64,000 nucleotides of DNA. Source: Bacteroidia bacterium. GTDB taxonomy: Bacteria; Bacteroidota; Bacteroidia; Flavobacteriales; Flavobacteriaceae. Shown piece by piece: positions 53,936-63,097 of this stretch (position 1 is its first letter; each line of letters begins with the position of its first letter). The stretch lies in NCBI GenBank assembly GCA_030427735.1, contig JAUIBP010000010.1, positions 1 to 64,000 on the forward strand. Direction: 5' to 3'. The notes beneath the pieces are model-generated. The model saw only the letters and a list, made by a program, of their open reading frames with translations. It was not told the origin of the DNA and did no database searches. Position numbers and translations under genes: made by a program.

Positions 53936-54562
53936 ATGATAAAACTGTTGGTAGCGGATCATCATCCGATTATACGTAAAGGGCTAGAATTATTATTTTT
54001 AACATCTCCAAACATTCAAGTTGAAGGCGGTGTTGATGACGGCGAATCTATATTCGACTTCTTAAAATCTACTCCTGTAGATATAATAATCTCTGAAATT
54101 GACTTACCAAAATTAAACGGCATTACCGCATTAAGACGCCTTAAAAAAGAGTTTCCAAACATAAAGGTTTTAATTTTTAGCACACATCCAGAAGAGGTTT
54201 ATGCTATGAGTGCCATAAAAGCTGGCGCATCGGGGTATATCTCTAAAACAGCAAATGTGGTAACACTTAAAGAGGCCATTTTAAAAATTAAACAAGGTGG
54301 TATTTATTTAAGCAACGACCTTACGCACCGCTTAGCATTTGGCGAACGGGTTACACGAACAGGATCGTTATACAAAAAGCTATCTACCCGAGAGGTCGAA
54401 GTATTAAAACTACTATCAATTGGTAAAAAAAATAAAGATATTGCTAGCGAATTAGATATTAACGAAAAAACGGTTAGTACATACAAGGCTCGATTAATGA
54501 AAAAGCTACATGTGTCTAATCTGGTAGACTTACTTAATCAAGCAAAGCTTCTGGAATCATAA
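53936..54562 (+). CDS. Atypical NarL/LuxR-type response regulator (phospho-Asp replaced by Glu)
   Basis: The 208-residue protein has a receiver domain (about 2-120) and a LuxR-type helix-turn-helix (about 145-205, LSTREVEVLKLLSIGKKNKDIASELDINEKTVSTYK). In the receiver, the residue aligned with the phosphorylated Asp is Glu54 (IIISEIDLP), and the acidic pair at the N-terminus reads Asp8-His9 rather than Asp-Asp. The switch Ser82 and Lys104 are kept. Such receivers usually do not accept phosphate, and Glu may mimic the active state. No histidine kinase gene is adjacent. Its last 6 nt overlap the convergent dnaG. Targets are unknown. Confidence 0.88.
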   Translation: MIKLLVADHHPIIRKGLELLFLTSPNIQVEGGVDDGESIFDFLKSTPVDIIISEIDLPKLNGITALRRLKKEFPNIKVLIFSTHPEEVYAMSAIKAGASGYISKTANVVTLKEAILKIKQGGIYLSNDLTHRLAFGERVTRTGSLYKKLSTREVEVLKLLSIGKKNKDIASELDINEKTVSTYKARLMKKLHVSNLVDLLNQAKLLES

Positions 54563-56512
54563 CACCCGGTTTAACTTACGGGACAACAACATTTTTAATC
54601 CCGAGTAGTCTTTAACTTCTTCTAAAATATTACGGTTGCTTTCGTTTAAATGCTCTAACGTTGCCTTTTGAAATTCGAGTACTTTCTGGTCTATTAAAAA
54701 ACAACGTAAATTTAAAATGGTTTCGCTAACCAATTGCGCGACACTATCTGTTTTCTGTTTCGGAAATATTTCTTTTCGGTGCCAGTCGTGCAAAGCATAA
54801 CGTTCGTCGTCCATTAAAATACTGGTAATTTCTTCAGCTAAATTGATATCGACTGTATTTACAAACTGCTCTAAAACAAAATCGGGATCTTGGTTTAGTT
54901 TTTCAATAATGGTATAATACAACGTTTTAAAAATGGCGTTACCAAATTGCATTTCGTCCTCCTGAAGGTCTAAAAATATTTTTTCGAATACTCTTGCTTG
55001 CTGTACTACCGGTTCTAATTCCAGATCGCCTTTATCGTTTTCTTTTAAAATAAGATCTTCAAAATCTTCTTCCCGATTACCGTAAAGCAATAGAATTTCA
55101 ATAATTTTACGCTCTAAAAGATACTGAACGTCTACCTTTTTGGCTGGAGCTTCATTTTTAACGACTTCAAAAGCACGCTGTTCCTTTTCGGCTTTTACAT
55201 TTCCGCCTTTGTCTTTATTATCCAACTGTGCCAACGAACTAAACAGTACCGCTTCACTAATATCCATAATTCTTGCGCATTCCTGCAGATACACTTCCTG
55301 TTTAATGCGGTCTGGAATTTTGGAAATACTCTGAATGATATCGCGAATGGTTTCGGCCTTTTTTATAGGATCGTTTTGTGCATCTTCAACCAGTAACGAC
55401 GCCTTAAACTGAATAAAATCTTTGGCATTGGTCTCTAAATATTCTCGCAGTTCCTCTTCGGTATTGTTTTTAGCAAAGCTATCGGGATCTTCGCCCTGAG
55501 GAAAAGTACACACTTTTACGTTCATACCCTGCTCCAGAATTAAATCTATACCTCTAATCGAAGCGCGCATTCCCGCAGCATCACCATCAAATAATACGGT
55601 TATATTTTTAGTAAGCCTATTAATTAATCGAATTTGCTCTGGTGTTAATGCTGTACCTGAAGACGACACCACGTTTGTAATACCCGTTTGATGAAACTGA
55701 ATAACATCGGTATACCCTTCAACTAAAAAACAATTATCTTCCTTAGCAATGCTTTGTTTGGCATGATAAATACCGTAAAGCACCTTACTCTTATAATAAA
55801 TTTCACTCTCGGGAGAATTCACATATTTTGCTGCTTTTTTGTCGTTTACCAAAATACGACCGCCAAACCCCAAAATACGACCGCTCATACTTTGTATAGG
55901 GAACATAACACGGCCTTTAAACCTATCAAAATACTTCTCGCCTTTTACTATGGTTAGCCCAGTTTTTTCTAAAAACTCTAATTTATAACCTTGTTTTAAG
56001 GCCTCATCGCTAAAGGCTTGCCACTCATCTAAAGCATAACCTAAACCAAAACTTTTTATGGTCTCGGTGGTAAACCCACGCTCTTTAAAATAACTTAAAC
56101 CAATAGCCTGTCCTGCATCGGTTTTATGCAGAATCTTCTGAAAATAAGTATTGGCAAATTCACTTACCAGATATAAGCTCTCGCGTTTATCGGCCTTTTC
56201 CTTTTGGGCATCGGTTTGCTCGGTTTCTTCTATCTCTATACCGTATTTATTTGCGAGATAACGTATCGCTTCTGGGTAAGTAAAATGTTCGTGCTCCATT
56301 AAAAATGCCACAACATTACCACCTTTACCACTCGAAAAATCTTTCCAAATTTGTTTTACTGGCGATACCATAAAACTCGGTGAGCGCTCGTCGCTAAACG
56401 GACTTAACCCTTTAAAATTACTTCCCGACTTTTTCAATTGCACAAAATCACCAATCACCTCCTCTAATCGGGCGGTTTCGAATACTTGATCTATAGTGTT
56501 TTTTGAAATCAA
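54557..56512 (-). CDS. dnaG: DNA primase
   Basis: DnaG makes RNA primers for replication. The 651-residue protein has the CHC2 zinc-ribbon region (about 33-95), the catalytic core with TOPRIM motifs (FLVEGYTDVIQFHQTG and LFDGDAAG, about 262-320) and a C-terminal DnaB-interaction region. The four zinc ligands expected at the CxxH...CxxC positions are Ser37, Ser40, Asp58 and Ser61, although the spacing (3, 18, 3) and flanking residues (PFSDERSPSF, GKGGNVVAFL) are intact. The region therefore likely folds without zinc. I believe this may be common in Flavobacteriia but cannot check here. Confidence 0.94.
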   Translation of the reverse strand: MISKNTIDQVFETARLEEVIGDFVQLKKSGSNFKGLSPFSDERSPSFMVSPVKQIWKDFSSGKGGNVVAFLMEHEHFTYPEAIRYLANKYGIEIEETEQTDAQKEKADKRESLYLVSEFANTYFQKILHKTDAGQAIGLSYFKERGFTTETIKSFGLGYALDEWQAFSDEALKQGYKLEFLEKTGLTIVKGEKYFDRFKGRVMFPIQSMSGRILGFGGRILVNDKKAAKYVNSPESEIYYKSKVLYGIYHAKQSIAKEDNCFLVEGYTDVIQFHQTGITNVVSSSGTALTPEQIRLINRLTKNITVLFDGDAAGMRASIRGIDLILEQGMNVKVCTFPQGEDPDSFAKNNTEEELREYLETNAKDFIQFKASLLVEDAQNDPIKKAETIRDIIQSISKIPDRIKQEVYLQECARIMDISEAVLFSSLAQLDNKDKGGNVKAEKEQRAFEVVKNEAPAKKVDVQYLLERKIIEILLLYGNREEDFEDLILKENDKGDLELEPVVQQARVFEKIFLDLQEDEMQFGNAIFKTLYYTIIEKLNQDPDFVLEQFVNTVDINLAEEITSILMDDERYALHDWHRKEIFPKQKTDSVAQLVSETILNLRCFLIDQKVLEFQKATLEHLNESNRNILEEVKDYSGLKMLLSRKLNRVL

Positions 56513-56687
56513 ACTGATAAGGGATTTAATTAAAAAAGTGTTTACAAATATAACGCAAAGCTATAAATAGACAGAAAACCTAAAGGAATAATTTTGTACT
56601 CCTATTGGATAATTTAAGACGCCTAATTAATAATTAAAACCGTAAATTAGTAGTTTATTCCCTTAATAATCAATTTTAATATTTATA

Positions 56688-58517
56688 ATGAAAAGACTTT
56701 TAACACCACTCCTGTTTACTTTTCTTGCCTGCTACCAATTTATTGGTATAGCACAGCAACAGGTTACACCCATTTTTAAAGATGGTGAAGCCCAAATTGT
56801 TCCCGAATTCAGTAATTCTGAAGATTGGATTAGACACGATTTGTGGGTAGAAACAGAATTTGATACCGATGGCGATGGCAAATTAGACCGTATGCATGTT
56901 GCCGTTACCAGACCAAAGCAAACCGAGACAGATAGTTTAAAACTACCGATAATTTACGAATCCAGTCCGTATTATGCTGGTGTTGCGCCAGATGTACCTG
57001 GTGCGTTTTGGGATGTACACCACGAACTAGGAGAAACTAGCAAGCCACATTTACACCCAGAGGTAACCCGAGTAGGCAAACGCCCTATTATTTCTAACTC
57101 CCAAATTAAACAATGGGTACCAAAAGGCTATATCGTAGTACACTCGTCCTCGCCAGGCACAGGTTTATCCGATGGTTCACCAACTGTTGGTGGCGATAAC
57201 GAATCGTTGGCTCCAAAAGCAGTTATCGATTGGTTAAACGGACGCGCCAAAGGCTTTACCACACGCGAGGGCAACGACACTATAAAAGCGTATTGGTCTA
57301 CTGGAAAAGTAGGAATGACGGGGACATCGTACAACGGCACCATTCCCTTAGCAGCTGCCACCACTGGAGTTGAAGGCTTAGAAGCCATTATTCCTGTTGC
57401 GCCAAACACTTCGTACTACCACTATTACCGTTCTAATGGTTTAGTGCGCTCGCCAGGGGGCTATTTAGGAGAAGATATTGATGTGCTTTACGACTTTATA
57501 CACAGCGGAGATGAATCGAAACGTGCGTATAGCAATAAAATGATTCGCGATACAGAAATGAAAAACGGTCAAGATAGAATTACTGGCGATTACAACGATT
57601 TTTGGGCAGGACGCGATTATTTAAACGATATGGAACCTATGAGAGCAGCCCTTTTAATGTCTCACGGATTTAATGACTGGAACGTTATGCCAGAGCATAG
57701 TTATAGAATTTACAAGGCTGCAAAAGATAAAGGTTTAGATGTTCAAATTTACTATCATCAACAAGGGCACGGCGGCCCACCACCAATGCGCATCATGAAC
57801 CGTTGGTTTACCCATTACTTATTTGGCATAGACAATGGTGTTGAAGACGATAGCAAGGCGTGGATTGTAAGAGAAAATGATGACCGCTTAGAACCAACTG
57901 CCTATGCAGATTACCCAAACCCTGATGCTAAAAATGTTACATTATATCTAGGTGAAGGTGGTCGCTCTGCTGGACGCCTATCGCTAAACAAACAAAATAC
58001 AGCTATACAAGAAACGTTAATAGACGATGCTAATTTTTCTGGCGATTCTTTAGCGCAATCTACAACATCCAAACACCGTCTTTTTTATGTTACAGCGCCA
58101 TTACAAGAAGATCTTCATATTTCGGGGCTATCTACCTTACGTATTAATTTGTCCAGCAACAAACCCGCAGCCAACCTATCGGTTTGGTTAGTTTCGCTAC
58201 CTTGGAATACTAATGCCGAGGCAAAAATTACCGATAACATTATTACACGAGGTTGGGCAGATCCTCAAAACCACAAATCGATTTACGAAAGCGAACCGCT
58301 TACTCCTGGAGAATTTTATAAACTAACGTTTGATTTACAACCCGACGATCAAATTATTCCTAAAGGCCAACAAATTGGTTTAATGATTTTTTCTAGCGAC
58401 AATCAATTTACTTTACTTCCAAAACCTGGCACTGAATTGACTGTAGACTTAAAAAACACTTCAATAACCTTACCTATTGTTGGTGGAGAAAAAGCCTTTA
58501 AAAAAGCAGTGCAATAA
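56688..58517 (+). CDS. Xaa-Pro dipeptidyl-peptidase (S15 family), exported
   Basis: The enzyme releases X-Pro dipeptides from peptide N-termini. The 609-residue protein has a signal peptide (ending GIAQQ, about residue 23). An alpha/beta-hydrolase domain carries the catalytic triad: Ser214 (GTSYNG), Asp330 (SHGFNDWN) and His361 (QQGHGG). A C-terminal jelly-roll domain follows (about 400-600, SAGRLSLNKQN ... LPIVGG). It is shorter than lactococcal PepX because the N-terminal helical domain is absent. Cocaine-esterase-like activity on other acyl substrates is the main alternative. It ends at a shared terminator. Confidence 0.9.
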   Translation: MKRLLTPLLFTFLACYQFIGIAQQQVTPIFKDGEAQIVPEFSNSEDWIRHDLWVETEFDTDGDGKLDRMHVAVTRPKQTETDSLKLPIIYESSPYYAGVAPDVPGAFWDVHHELGETSKPHLHPEVTRVGKRPIISNSQIKQWVPKGYIVVHSSSPGTGLSDGSPTVGGDNESLAPKAVIDWLNGRAKGFTTREGNDTIKAYWSTGKVGMTGTSYNGTIPLAAATTGVEGLEAIIPVAPNTSYYHYYRSNGLVRSPGGYLGEDIDVLYDFIHSGDESKRAYSNKMIRDTEMKNGQDRITGDYNDFWAGRDYLNDMEPMRAALLMSHGFNDWNVMPEHSYRIYKAAKDKGLDVQIYYHQQGHGGPPPMRIMNRWFTHYLFGIDNGVEDDSKAWIVRENDDRLEPTAYADYPNPDAKNVTLYLGEGGRSAGRLSLNKQNTAIQETLIDDANFSGDSLAQSTTSKHRLFYVTAPLQEDLHISGLSTLRINLSSNKPAANLSVWLVSLPWNTNAEAKITDNIITRGWADPQNHKSIYESEPLTPGEFYKLTFDLQPDDQIIPKGQQIGLMIFSSDNQFTLLPKPGTELTVDLKNTSITLPIVGGEKAFKKAVQ

Positions 58518-58536
58518 TTTTAAATAGTTACAATTA

Positions 58537-58581
58537 AAAAAGCCACAAATCAGACTTAAAGCTTCTGGTTTGTGGCTTTTT
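58537..58581. terminator. Bidirectional intrinsic terminator
   Basis: An 18-bp stem (58537-58554 with 58564-58581, one G-U-type mismatch) encloses a 9-nt loop and has AAAAA and TTTTT at its ends. It works in both directions between the convergent pepX-type gene and the outer-membrane protein gene. It is a simple terminator without the nested repeat seen at 41649, 46755 and 63098. Confidence 0.85.
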
Positions 58582-58585
58582 ACTA

Positions 58586-59677
58586 TCAATCTAAATCGAA
58601 ACGAATCCCTAAAGAAATATTATTCTGATCGAATTCCTGATTCCTAAAAATTGGCGATAAATCGTATTTGAAATACAGACCTATATCTCCCCAACCCATA
58701 TAACTACTCACACCGTAAACAAAATTGTTTACTGCATCATAATTTTTATATTTTTCTTTTTCTTTATTACCATCGTCGTAATATTTTACTTTTTGAAGCG
58801 ATGCTATATTAAATCCGCCATAGCCTCCTATACCAAACTTGATTTTTTTATGAGTAGAGTATCTAAAATAATCGTCGTGTTCGATTTTCTTTGAAGGACC
58901 AAACTCAAAATGAATGGGAAAAACCAAATTGGTCGTTCTAAACTTAGATTTTCTAACATGATAAGGATATTCTACCAAGTTTACAAAATCGCCTTGCTCT
59001 TCAAAATACATATTATCTTTAATATCTAATTTATTCCATTGCAACGAAATACCATATTTAAAACGCAACGCATTCGAATTTTCGAAAACACGTGTTTTCC
59101 AAGCCCAACCCAATTCTACAAAACCAGACCCGCCCAATTTATATGGCGAATCGCCAAGGCTCTCTCCTTCTATAAGCGCATTATTAAAACCAATAGCAAA
59201 TACCAAATCGCTAGTAGTACGCCTATCGTACACTGGAGGTTTTCGCTTTTTTGGCCCAATATAAAAATATGTATCATTAGGCAAGGTATCGGTTTTATAA
59301 TCCTTACCTATTTCAATAATAATTTGTCCGTCGTCATCAAACGTATAACTTTCTGTATTACGCTGTAATAGATCGATTTTATTATCTATAATTTCTTCGC
59401 GACTTGCAATGTTCAACGCCCTTTTTTTGGCAGCTTCCTTTTTTAAAATCTCGCCCTCTTCGGTAGTAATATACCCTGCATCTACTTTCTGGTTAATAGA
59501 CTCGACCTCTTGTTTTAACAATTCCTTTTCTTGAGTTCTAACTTCTGATTTTTCTGCTTTTAATATTTCTATAGATTTACTACTAAGCGAATCTTTAGCA
59601 ACGGGTTCTTGTGCTTGCATTTGAAATGCCCATACAAAGACACTCCAAAACACAGCAATTTTAGTAATTGTGTTCAT
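58586..59677 (-). CDS. Outer-membrane barrel protein with coiled-coil N-terminus, linked to ECF sigma operon
   Basis: The 363-residue protein has a signal peptide (ending FQMQAQ, about 23), a charged helical region likely to form a coiled coil (about 38-107, SIEILKAEKSEVRTQEKELL ... EEGEILKKEAAKKRALNI), and a beta-barrel-like C-terminal part (about 155-363) similar in style to PorT-type barrels. The end FDQNNISLGIRFDLD suits outer-membrane insertion. It is the third gene after an ECF sigma factor and an anti-sigma-like gene, 48 nt downstream, so it is probably their target or part of their signal chain. Confidence 0.78.
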   Translation of the reverse strand: MNTITKIAVFWSVFVWAFQMQAQEPVAKDSLSSKSIEILKAEKSEVRTQEKELLKQEVESINQKVDAGYITTEEGEILKKEAAKKRALNIASREEIIDNKIDLLQRNTESYTFDDDGQIIIEIGKDYKTDTLPNDTYFYIGPKKRKPPVYDRRTTSDLVFAIGFNNALIEGESLGDSPYKLGGSGFVELGWAWKTRVFENSNALRFKYGISLQWNKLDIKDNMYFEEQGDFVNLVEYPYHVRKSKFRTTNLVFPIHFEFGPSKKIEHDDYFRYSTHKKIKFGIGGYGGFNIASLQKVKYYDDGNKEKEKYKNYDAVNNFVYGVSSYMGWGDIGLYFKYDLSPIFRNQEFDQNNISLGIRFDLD

Positions 59678-59725
59678 AACTGTTCGTTTTTTTTGATGTT
59701 TATTATTGAATGATGATTGATGATA

Positions 59726-60454
59726 CTATTTGTTACGCTCCACTACGGCGGTCTTTACCTTGCCAAAACCTTTTTTAACTACGTCGAAAACTTTTTCTCT
59801 AAAACTATGTTCTATATCGTTTTCTACCCCTTCTAACAATACTTCGGCATTTACGGTTTGTTTAGCTCGCTTTATACCTTGCTGCTGTATTTGAAGATCT
59901 TGATTTGCCTCTTCTAACAAATCTTCTAAATAAGCATCGGTAATTTGTTCTGACTCCTGAAATGACGCTTCTGAAACTATTGTATTACCTGAAGCTATAC
60001 CATTAGCCTCTAAATTTTCAGCTGTTGTATTTTGAAGAACCTTTTTATCTTTAGCTATCTTATTTTGTGCTGGATTGGCTACCTCAATATGTTCTTTAGG
60101 CTTAGTCTCGGTGACTACCAAAGACCTATTTCCCTTAATATTCTCTACTGTATTAAGCTCCTCAACCTTCATTTTTGAAGTCGTTGGCATCTGCTCCACC
60201 TTTGGGTTTTCCACAGACTGAACATCGGTTACAATATGGTGAGTTGTATTTGATTTAAACATAAAAAAACTAACTAGAGCCACACCTACTACACTTGCCG
60301 CAATGCCCACATACATTAGCCACTTCTTATATTTTTTTTGAGTATCGTGTTTATCCAAACGCCCTTGAAGTTCGTGCCACCCATTTTGTGGAGTTGGCAG
60401 TTTACGAGCTTCCAATTGCTCACGCATACTATTTTCAAACTTATTTTGTACCAT
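59726..60454 (-). CDS. Single-span membrane protein, probable anti-sigma factor
   Basis: The 242-residue protein has an N-terminal cytosolic part of about 44 residues (NSMREQLEARKLPTPQNGWHELQGRLDK), one membrane helix (about 45-66, WLMYVGIAASVVGVALVSFFMF) and a polar, low-complexity periplasmic part. The cytosolic segment with a conserved Trp and the overlap of 14 nt with the upstream sigma factor gene fit an anti-sigma role. It lacks the zinc motif (HxxxCxxC) and FecR domain of better known types. Function is inferred from operon structure. Confidence 0.75.
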   Translation of the reverse strand: MVQNKFENSMREQLEARKLPTPQNGWHELQGRLDKHDTQKKYKKWLMYVGIAASVVGVALVSFFMFKSNTTHHIVTDVQSVENPKVEQMPTTSKMKVEELNTVENIKGNRSLVVTETKPKEHIEVANPAQNKIAKDKKVLQNTTAENLEANGIASGNTIVSEASFQESEQITDAYLEDLLEEANQDLQIQQQGIKRAKQTVNAEVLLEGVENDIEHSFREKVFDVVKKGFGKVKTAVVERNK

Positions 60455-61016
60455 AATGTGTAGCGTTTAATTCTTCTAATTGCTGTTGTAACAATTGTCT
60501 TGCTTTAAATAACTGCGATTTAGATGTCCCTACAGAGATCTGTAATTCCGAAGCAATTTCATGATGCTTATAGCCTTCAATCGCATACATAACAAACACC
60601 GTTTTATAACCCTCTGGTAAACCATCTATCGCATTCTGAATGATTTCAACAGATAATTGCGAATCTGCAAGAACAGGTGATTCTTCACTTAAGGCATGCT
60701 CGGTTTCTGTAAAAACCATTTGCTTTTTTTGTCTTAAATACGAGATAGCCTCGCGGGTCATAATTTTACGAACCCAGCCTTCAAAACTTCCCTGATGTTG
60801 AAACGACTGTAACTGTGTAAACACTTTAAAAAAACCGTTATGCATAACCTCCTCTGCATGATGCATGTCGTTTATGTAATACCTGCAATGGCTTAACATT
60901 TTAGGTGCAAACATAGTATACAAGGCCTGCTGTGCATCTCGACTGTTTTTAAGTGCCTTTTTTATAAGGTACTCTTGGTTTTTATGTAATTGAATAACTT
61001 TCAACAGCGGTTTCAT
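60441..61016 (-). CDS. ECF-type RNA polymerase sigma factor
   Basis: The 191-residue protein has sigma region 2 (about 25-90, ALYTMFAPKMLSHCRYYINDMHHAEEVMHNGFFKVFTQL, then FEGWVRKIMTREAISYLRQ) and region 4 (about 125-180, LPEGYKTVFVMYAIEGYKHHEIASELQISVGTSKSQLFKARQLL). It is a small envelope-stress-type sigma factor of the Bacteroidota group. It overlaps the anti-sigma-like gene by 14 nt. Its target promoters are not identifiable here. Confidence 0.93.
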   Translation of the reverse strand: MKPLLKVIQLHKNQEYLIKKALKNSRDAQQALYTMFAPKMLSHCRYYINDMHHAEEVMHNGFFKVFTQLQSFQHQGSFEGWVRKIMTREAISYLRQKKQMVFTETEHALSEESPVLADSQLSVEIIQNAIDGLPEGYKTVFVMYAIEGYKHHEIASELQISVGTSKSQLFKARQLLQQQLEELNATHYGTK

Positions 61017-61070
61017 TTGGTCTTCTATTTATAAAGACGATAAAACTTGTAAAAAGGTTGCCTGAAGATT

Positions 61071-62048
61071 TTATTTTTTTCTGTCGATTACATAATTCAC
61101 CATTAAAATAAGTGATTTTTTGTAATCGGATTCTGGATAAGGTGCTATTAATTTTAGCGCTTCTTGCTGAAACATTTCCATTTTTGTAATCGTATAGTCC
61201 AATCCTCCATTTGCTTTTACAAAAGCAATAACTTCCTTTACACGTTTGGCATCTTTATTATGGTTTTTTATAGAATTTATCAACCATTTATTGTCTTTTT
61301 CAGAAACTTTATTAAGCACATGTATTAACGGAAGCGTCATTTTTTGTTCTTTAATATCTATGCCTGTAGGTTTTCCTATTTTTTCTTGTCCGTAATCGAA
61401 CAAATCGTCCTTTATTTGAAATGCCATACCAATAAGCTCACCAAACTTACGCATGGTTTCTACATGATGCGAATCGGGTTTAACAGAGGCGGCGCCCAAA
61501 CTACAACAAGCAGCGATTAATGTGGCTGTTTTTTGCCTGATAATCTCGTAGTATACATCCTCTGTAATATCCAATCGTCTGGCTTTTTCTATTTGAAGCA
61601 ATTCGCCCTCGCTCATTTCGCGTACGGCAACCGAAATGATTTTTAGTAAATCGAAATCTCCATTATCTATAGACAATAATAAACCTTTAGAGAGTAGATA
61701 ATCGCCTACTAAAACCGCAATTTTATTTTTCCACAAAGCATTTACCGAGAAAAACCCACGTCGGCGGTTACTATCGTCTACCACATCGTCGTGGACCAAA
61801 GTGGCGGTATGGATCAATTCGATAACCGATGCCCCTCTGTAAGTACGCTCGCTAACCTCGCCATTAGCCACCATTTTAGAGACTAAAAACACAAACATAG
61901 GCCGCATTTGCTTCCCTTTTCTATTAACGATATAATGGGTAATTCTATTAAGTAAGGCTACTTTAGAAGACATCGAGAGTAAAAACTTTTGTTCGAAAAG
62001 TTCCATCTCGTAAGCAATAGGCTGCTTTATTTGCTCTACTATTTTCAA
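61071..62048 (-). CDS. Trans-polyprenyl diphosphate synthase
   Basis: The enzyme extends allylic diphosphates with isopentenyl units, to make a quinone side chain or longer prenyl donor. The 325-residue protein has both Asp-rich motifs: HTATLVHDDVVDDSNRRRG (first) and FQIKDDLFDYGQEKIGKPTGID (second), and GKQMRPMFVFL at the substrate lysine/arginine site. Length and layout fit octaprenyl/heptaprenyl-type synthases (IspB-like). In Flavobacteriaceae it likely makes the menaquinone side chain. Supply of GGPP for CrtB from this gene cannot be excluded but is less likely. Confidence 0.92.
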   Translation of the reverse strand: MKIVEQIKQPIAYEMELFEQKFLLSMSSKVALLNRITHYIVNRKGKQMRPMFVFLVSKMVANGEVSERTYRGASVIELIHTATLVHDDVVDDSNRRRGFFSVNALWKNKIAVLVGDYLLSKGLLLSIDNGDFDLLKIISVAVREMSEGELLQIEKARRLDITEDVYYEIIRQKTATLIAACCSLGAASVKPDSHHVETMRKFGELIGMAFQIKDDLFDYGQEKIGKPTGIDIKEQKMTLPLIHVLNKVSEKDNKWLINSIKNHNKDAKRVKEVIAFVKANGGLDYTITKMEMFQQEALKLIAPYPESDYKKSLILMVNYVIDRKK

Positions 62049-62214
62049 AAAAGAATCTTAGGGATTAATTAGCTATACAAACCTAATAAAAAAGTAAGTG
62101 AAATACTATTTTAAATTTTTGAAAACCGAGTAGCTGTAGTTGTATCAACAACAGTTGTTATCAACTCTTCAGGAATTATACAACAATTGGTTATGATAAA
62201 CATCTGTTACCACT

Positions 62215-62222
62215 TATATTTG
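62215..62222 (+). promoter_or_regulatory. -7 promoter element of the T9SS-secreted protein gene
   Basis: TATATTTG fits TAnnTTTG, 20 nt before the ATG at 62243. A TTG at 62187-62189 lies 25 nt upstream, longer than usual. The short leader suggests a strong, simple promoter. Confidence 0.55.
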
Positions 62223-62242
62223 CCGAAATTAAATAGAGAATT

Positions 62243-63076
62243 ATGAGAAATTTTACATTTTTATTCATTTTCGCCTGTTCGTTTTTGCAGGCGCAAAGTG
62301 TGATTTTTGAGGAAGATTTTGAATCGACCACGTCGTATTCACCTCCTGTTGGCTGGCAAAAAATCGATTTAAACAACGACAACACCTCTTGGTTTGTTTT
62401 AACAGAGAACTATTTTTCTCCAGCCATGACACATTTAAACGGAAGATATGAAACTTCATTTTCTTGGGCAGCAAATACTGGTGGTATTACTCCAGATAAT
62501 CTTTTAGTTACTTCTAAAATTACAATCCCTGAAAACGCTAAGGATGTAACTTTAAATTTTAATGCAGGAACAGGTTATGACTCTGCTAGAGTTAAAGAGC
62601 ATTATGCCGTATACGCTTCAACTTCAAGCGATGCAGAATCTATTATTGCTACAACACCTATTCTTGAGGAGACATTACAAGTTATGGGTAACCATGCACG
62701 TTCTGTAGACCTTTCGGATTATGCAGGTAAAGACATTTATGTTGCATTTAGACATTACAATTGTAACGATCAATGGATTTTAGCTATAGACGACATTGTT
62801 GTGCAATCATCGAACGCCTTATCTGTACAAGACGTAAACCTTGAAAACATTACACACTATTACGATATAACTTCTGAAAGCTTAGTTTTAGCTTCTACAG
62901 AAGTGTCGTTTTCATCGGTAAGCATTTTTAATATTCTAGGGCAGGAAGTGTTACAGACGCAACTTTCTAAAAGTGAAGAACACATTCGTTTAAATACGCT
63001 AAACAAAGGTGTTTATTTAGCAAAAATAATGACTACTAGCGGACAAACAAAAACTATTAAGTTCGTAAAACATTAA
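62243..63076 (+). CDS. Secreted choice-of-anchor J protein with T9SS sorting domain
   Basis: The 277-residue protein has a signal peptide (ending FLQAQ, about 18). A jelly-roll domain of the cleaved-adhesin/choice-of-anchor J type follows (about 22-190): IFEEDFESTTSYSPPVGWQKIDLNND, NTGGITPDNLLVTSKI, DIYVAFRHYNCNDQWILAIDDIVV. The C-terminal type A T9SS sorting domain covers about 205-277 (VSIFNILGQEVLQTQLSK ... LNKGVYLAKIMTTSGQTKTIKFVKH). It should cross the outer membrane through the type IX system and be surface-attached or released. The adhesion role is typical of the fold, not shown. Confidence 0.93.
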   Translation: MRNFTFLFIFACSFLQAQSVIFEEDFESTTSYSPPVGWQKIDLNNDNTSWFVLTENYFSPAMTHLNGRYETSFSWAANTGGITPDNLLVTSKITIPENAKDVTLNFNAGTGYDSARVKEHYAVYASTSSDAESIIATTPILEETLQVMGNHARSVDLSDYAGKDIYVAFRHYNCNDQWILAIDDIVVQSSNALSVQDVNLENITHYYDITSESLVLASTEVSFSSVSIFNILGQEVLQTQLSKSEEHIRLNTLNKGVYLAKIMTTSGQTKTIKFVKH

Positions 63077-63097
63077 TTAGGTAGACCTTTACCAAAC

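Noticed and set aside
62130-62170. AACAAC-A-GTTGTT inverted repeat upstream of the T9SS protein gene as an operator
   Set aside because: The arms are short, low in complexity and sit well upstream of the likely promoter, so chance occurrence is plausible.
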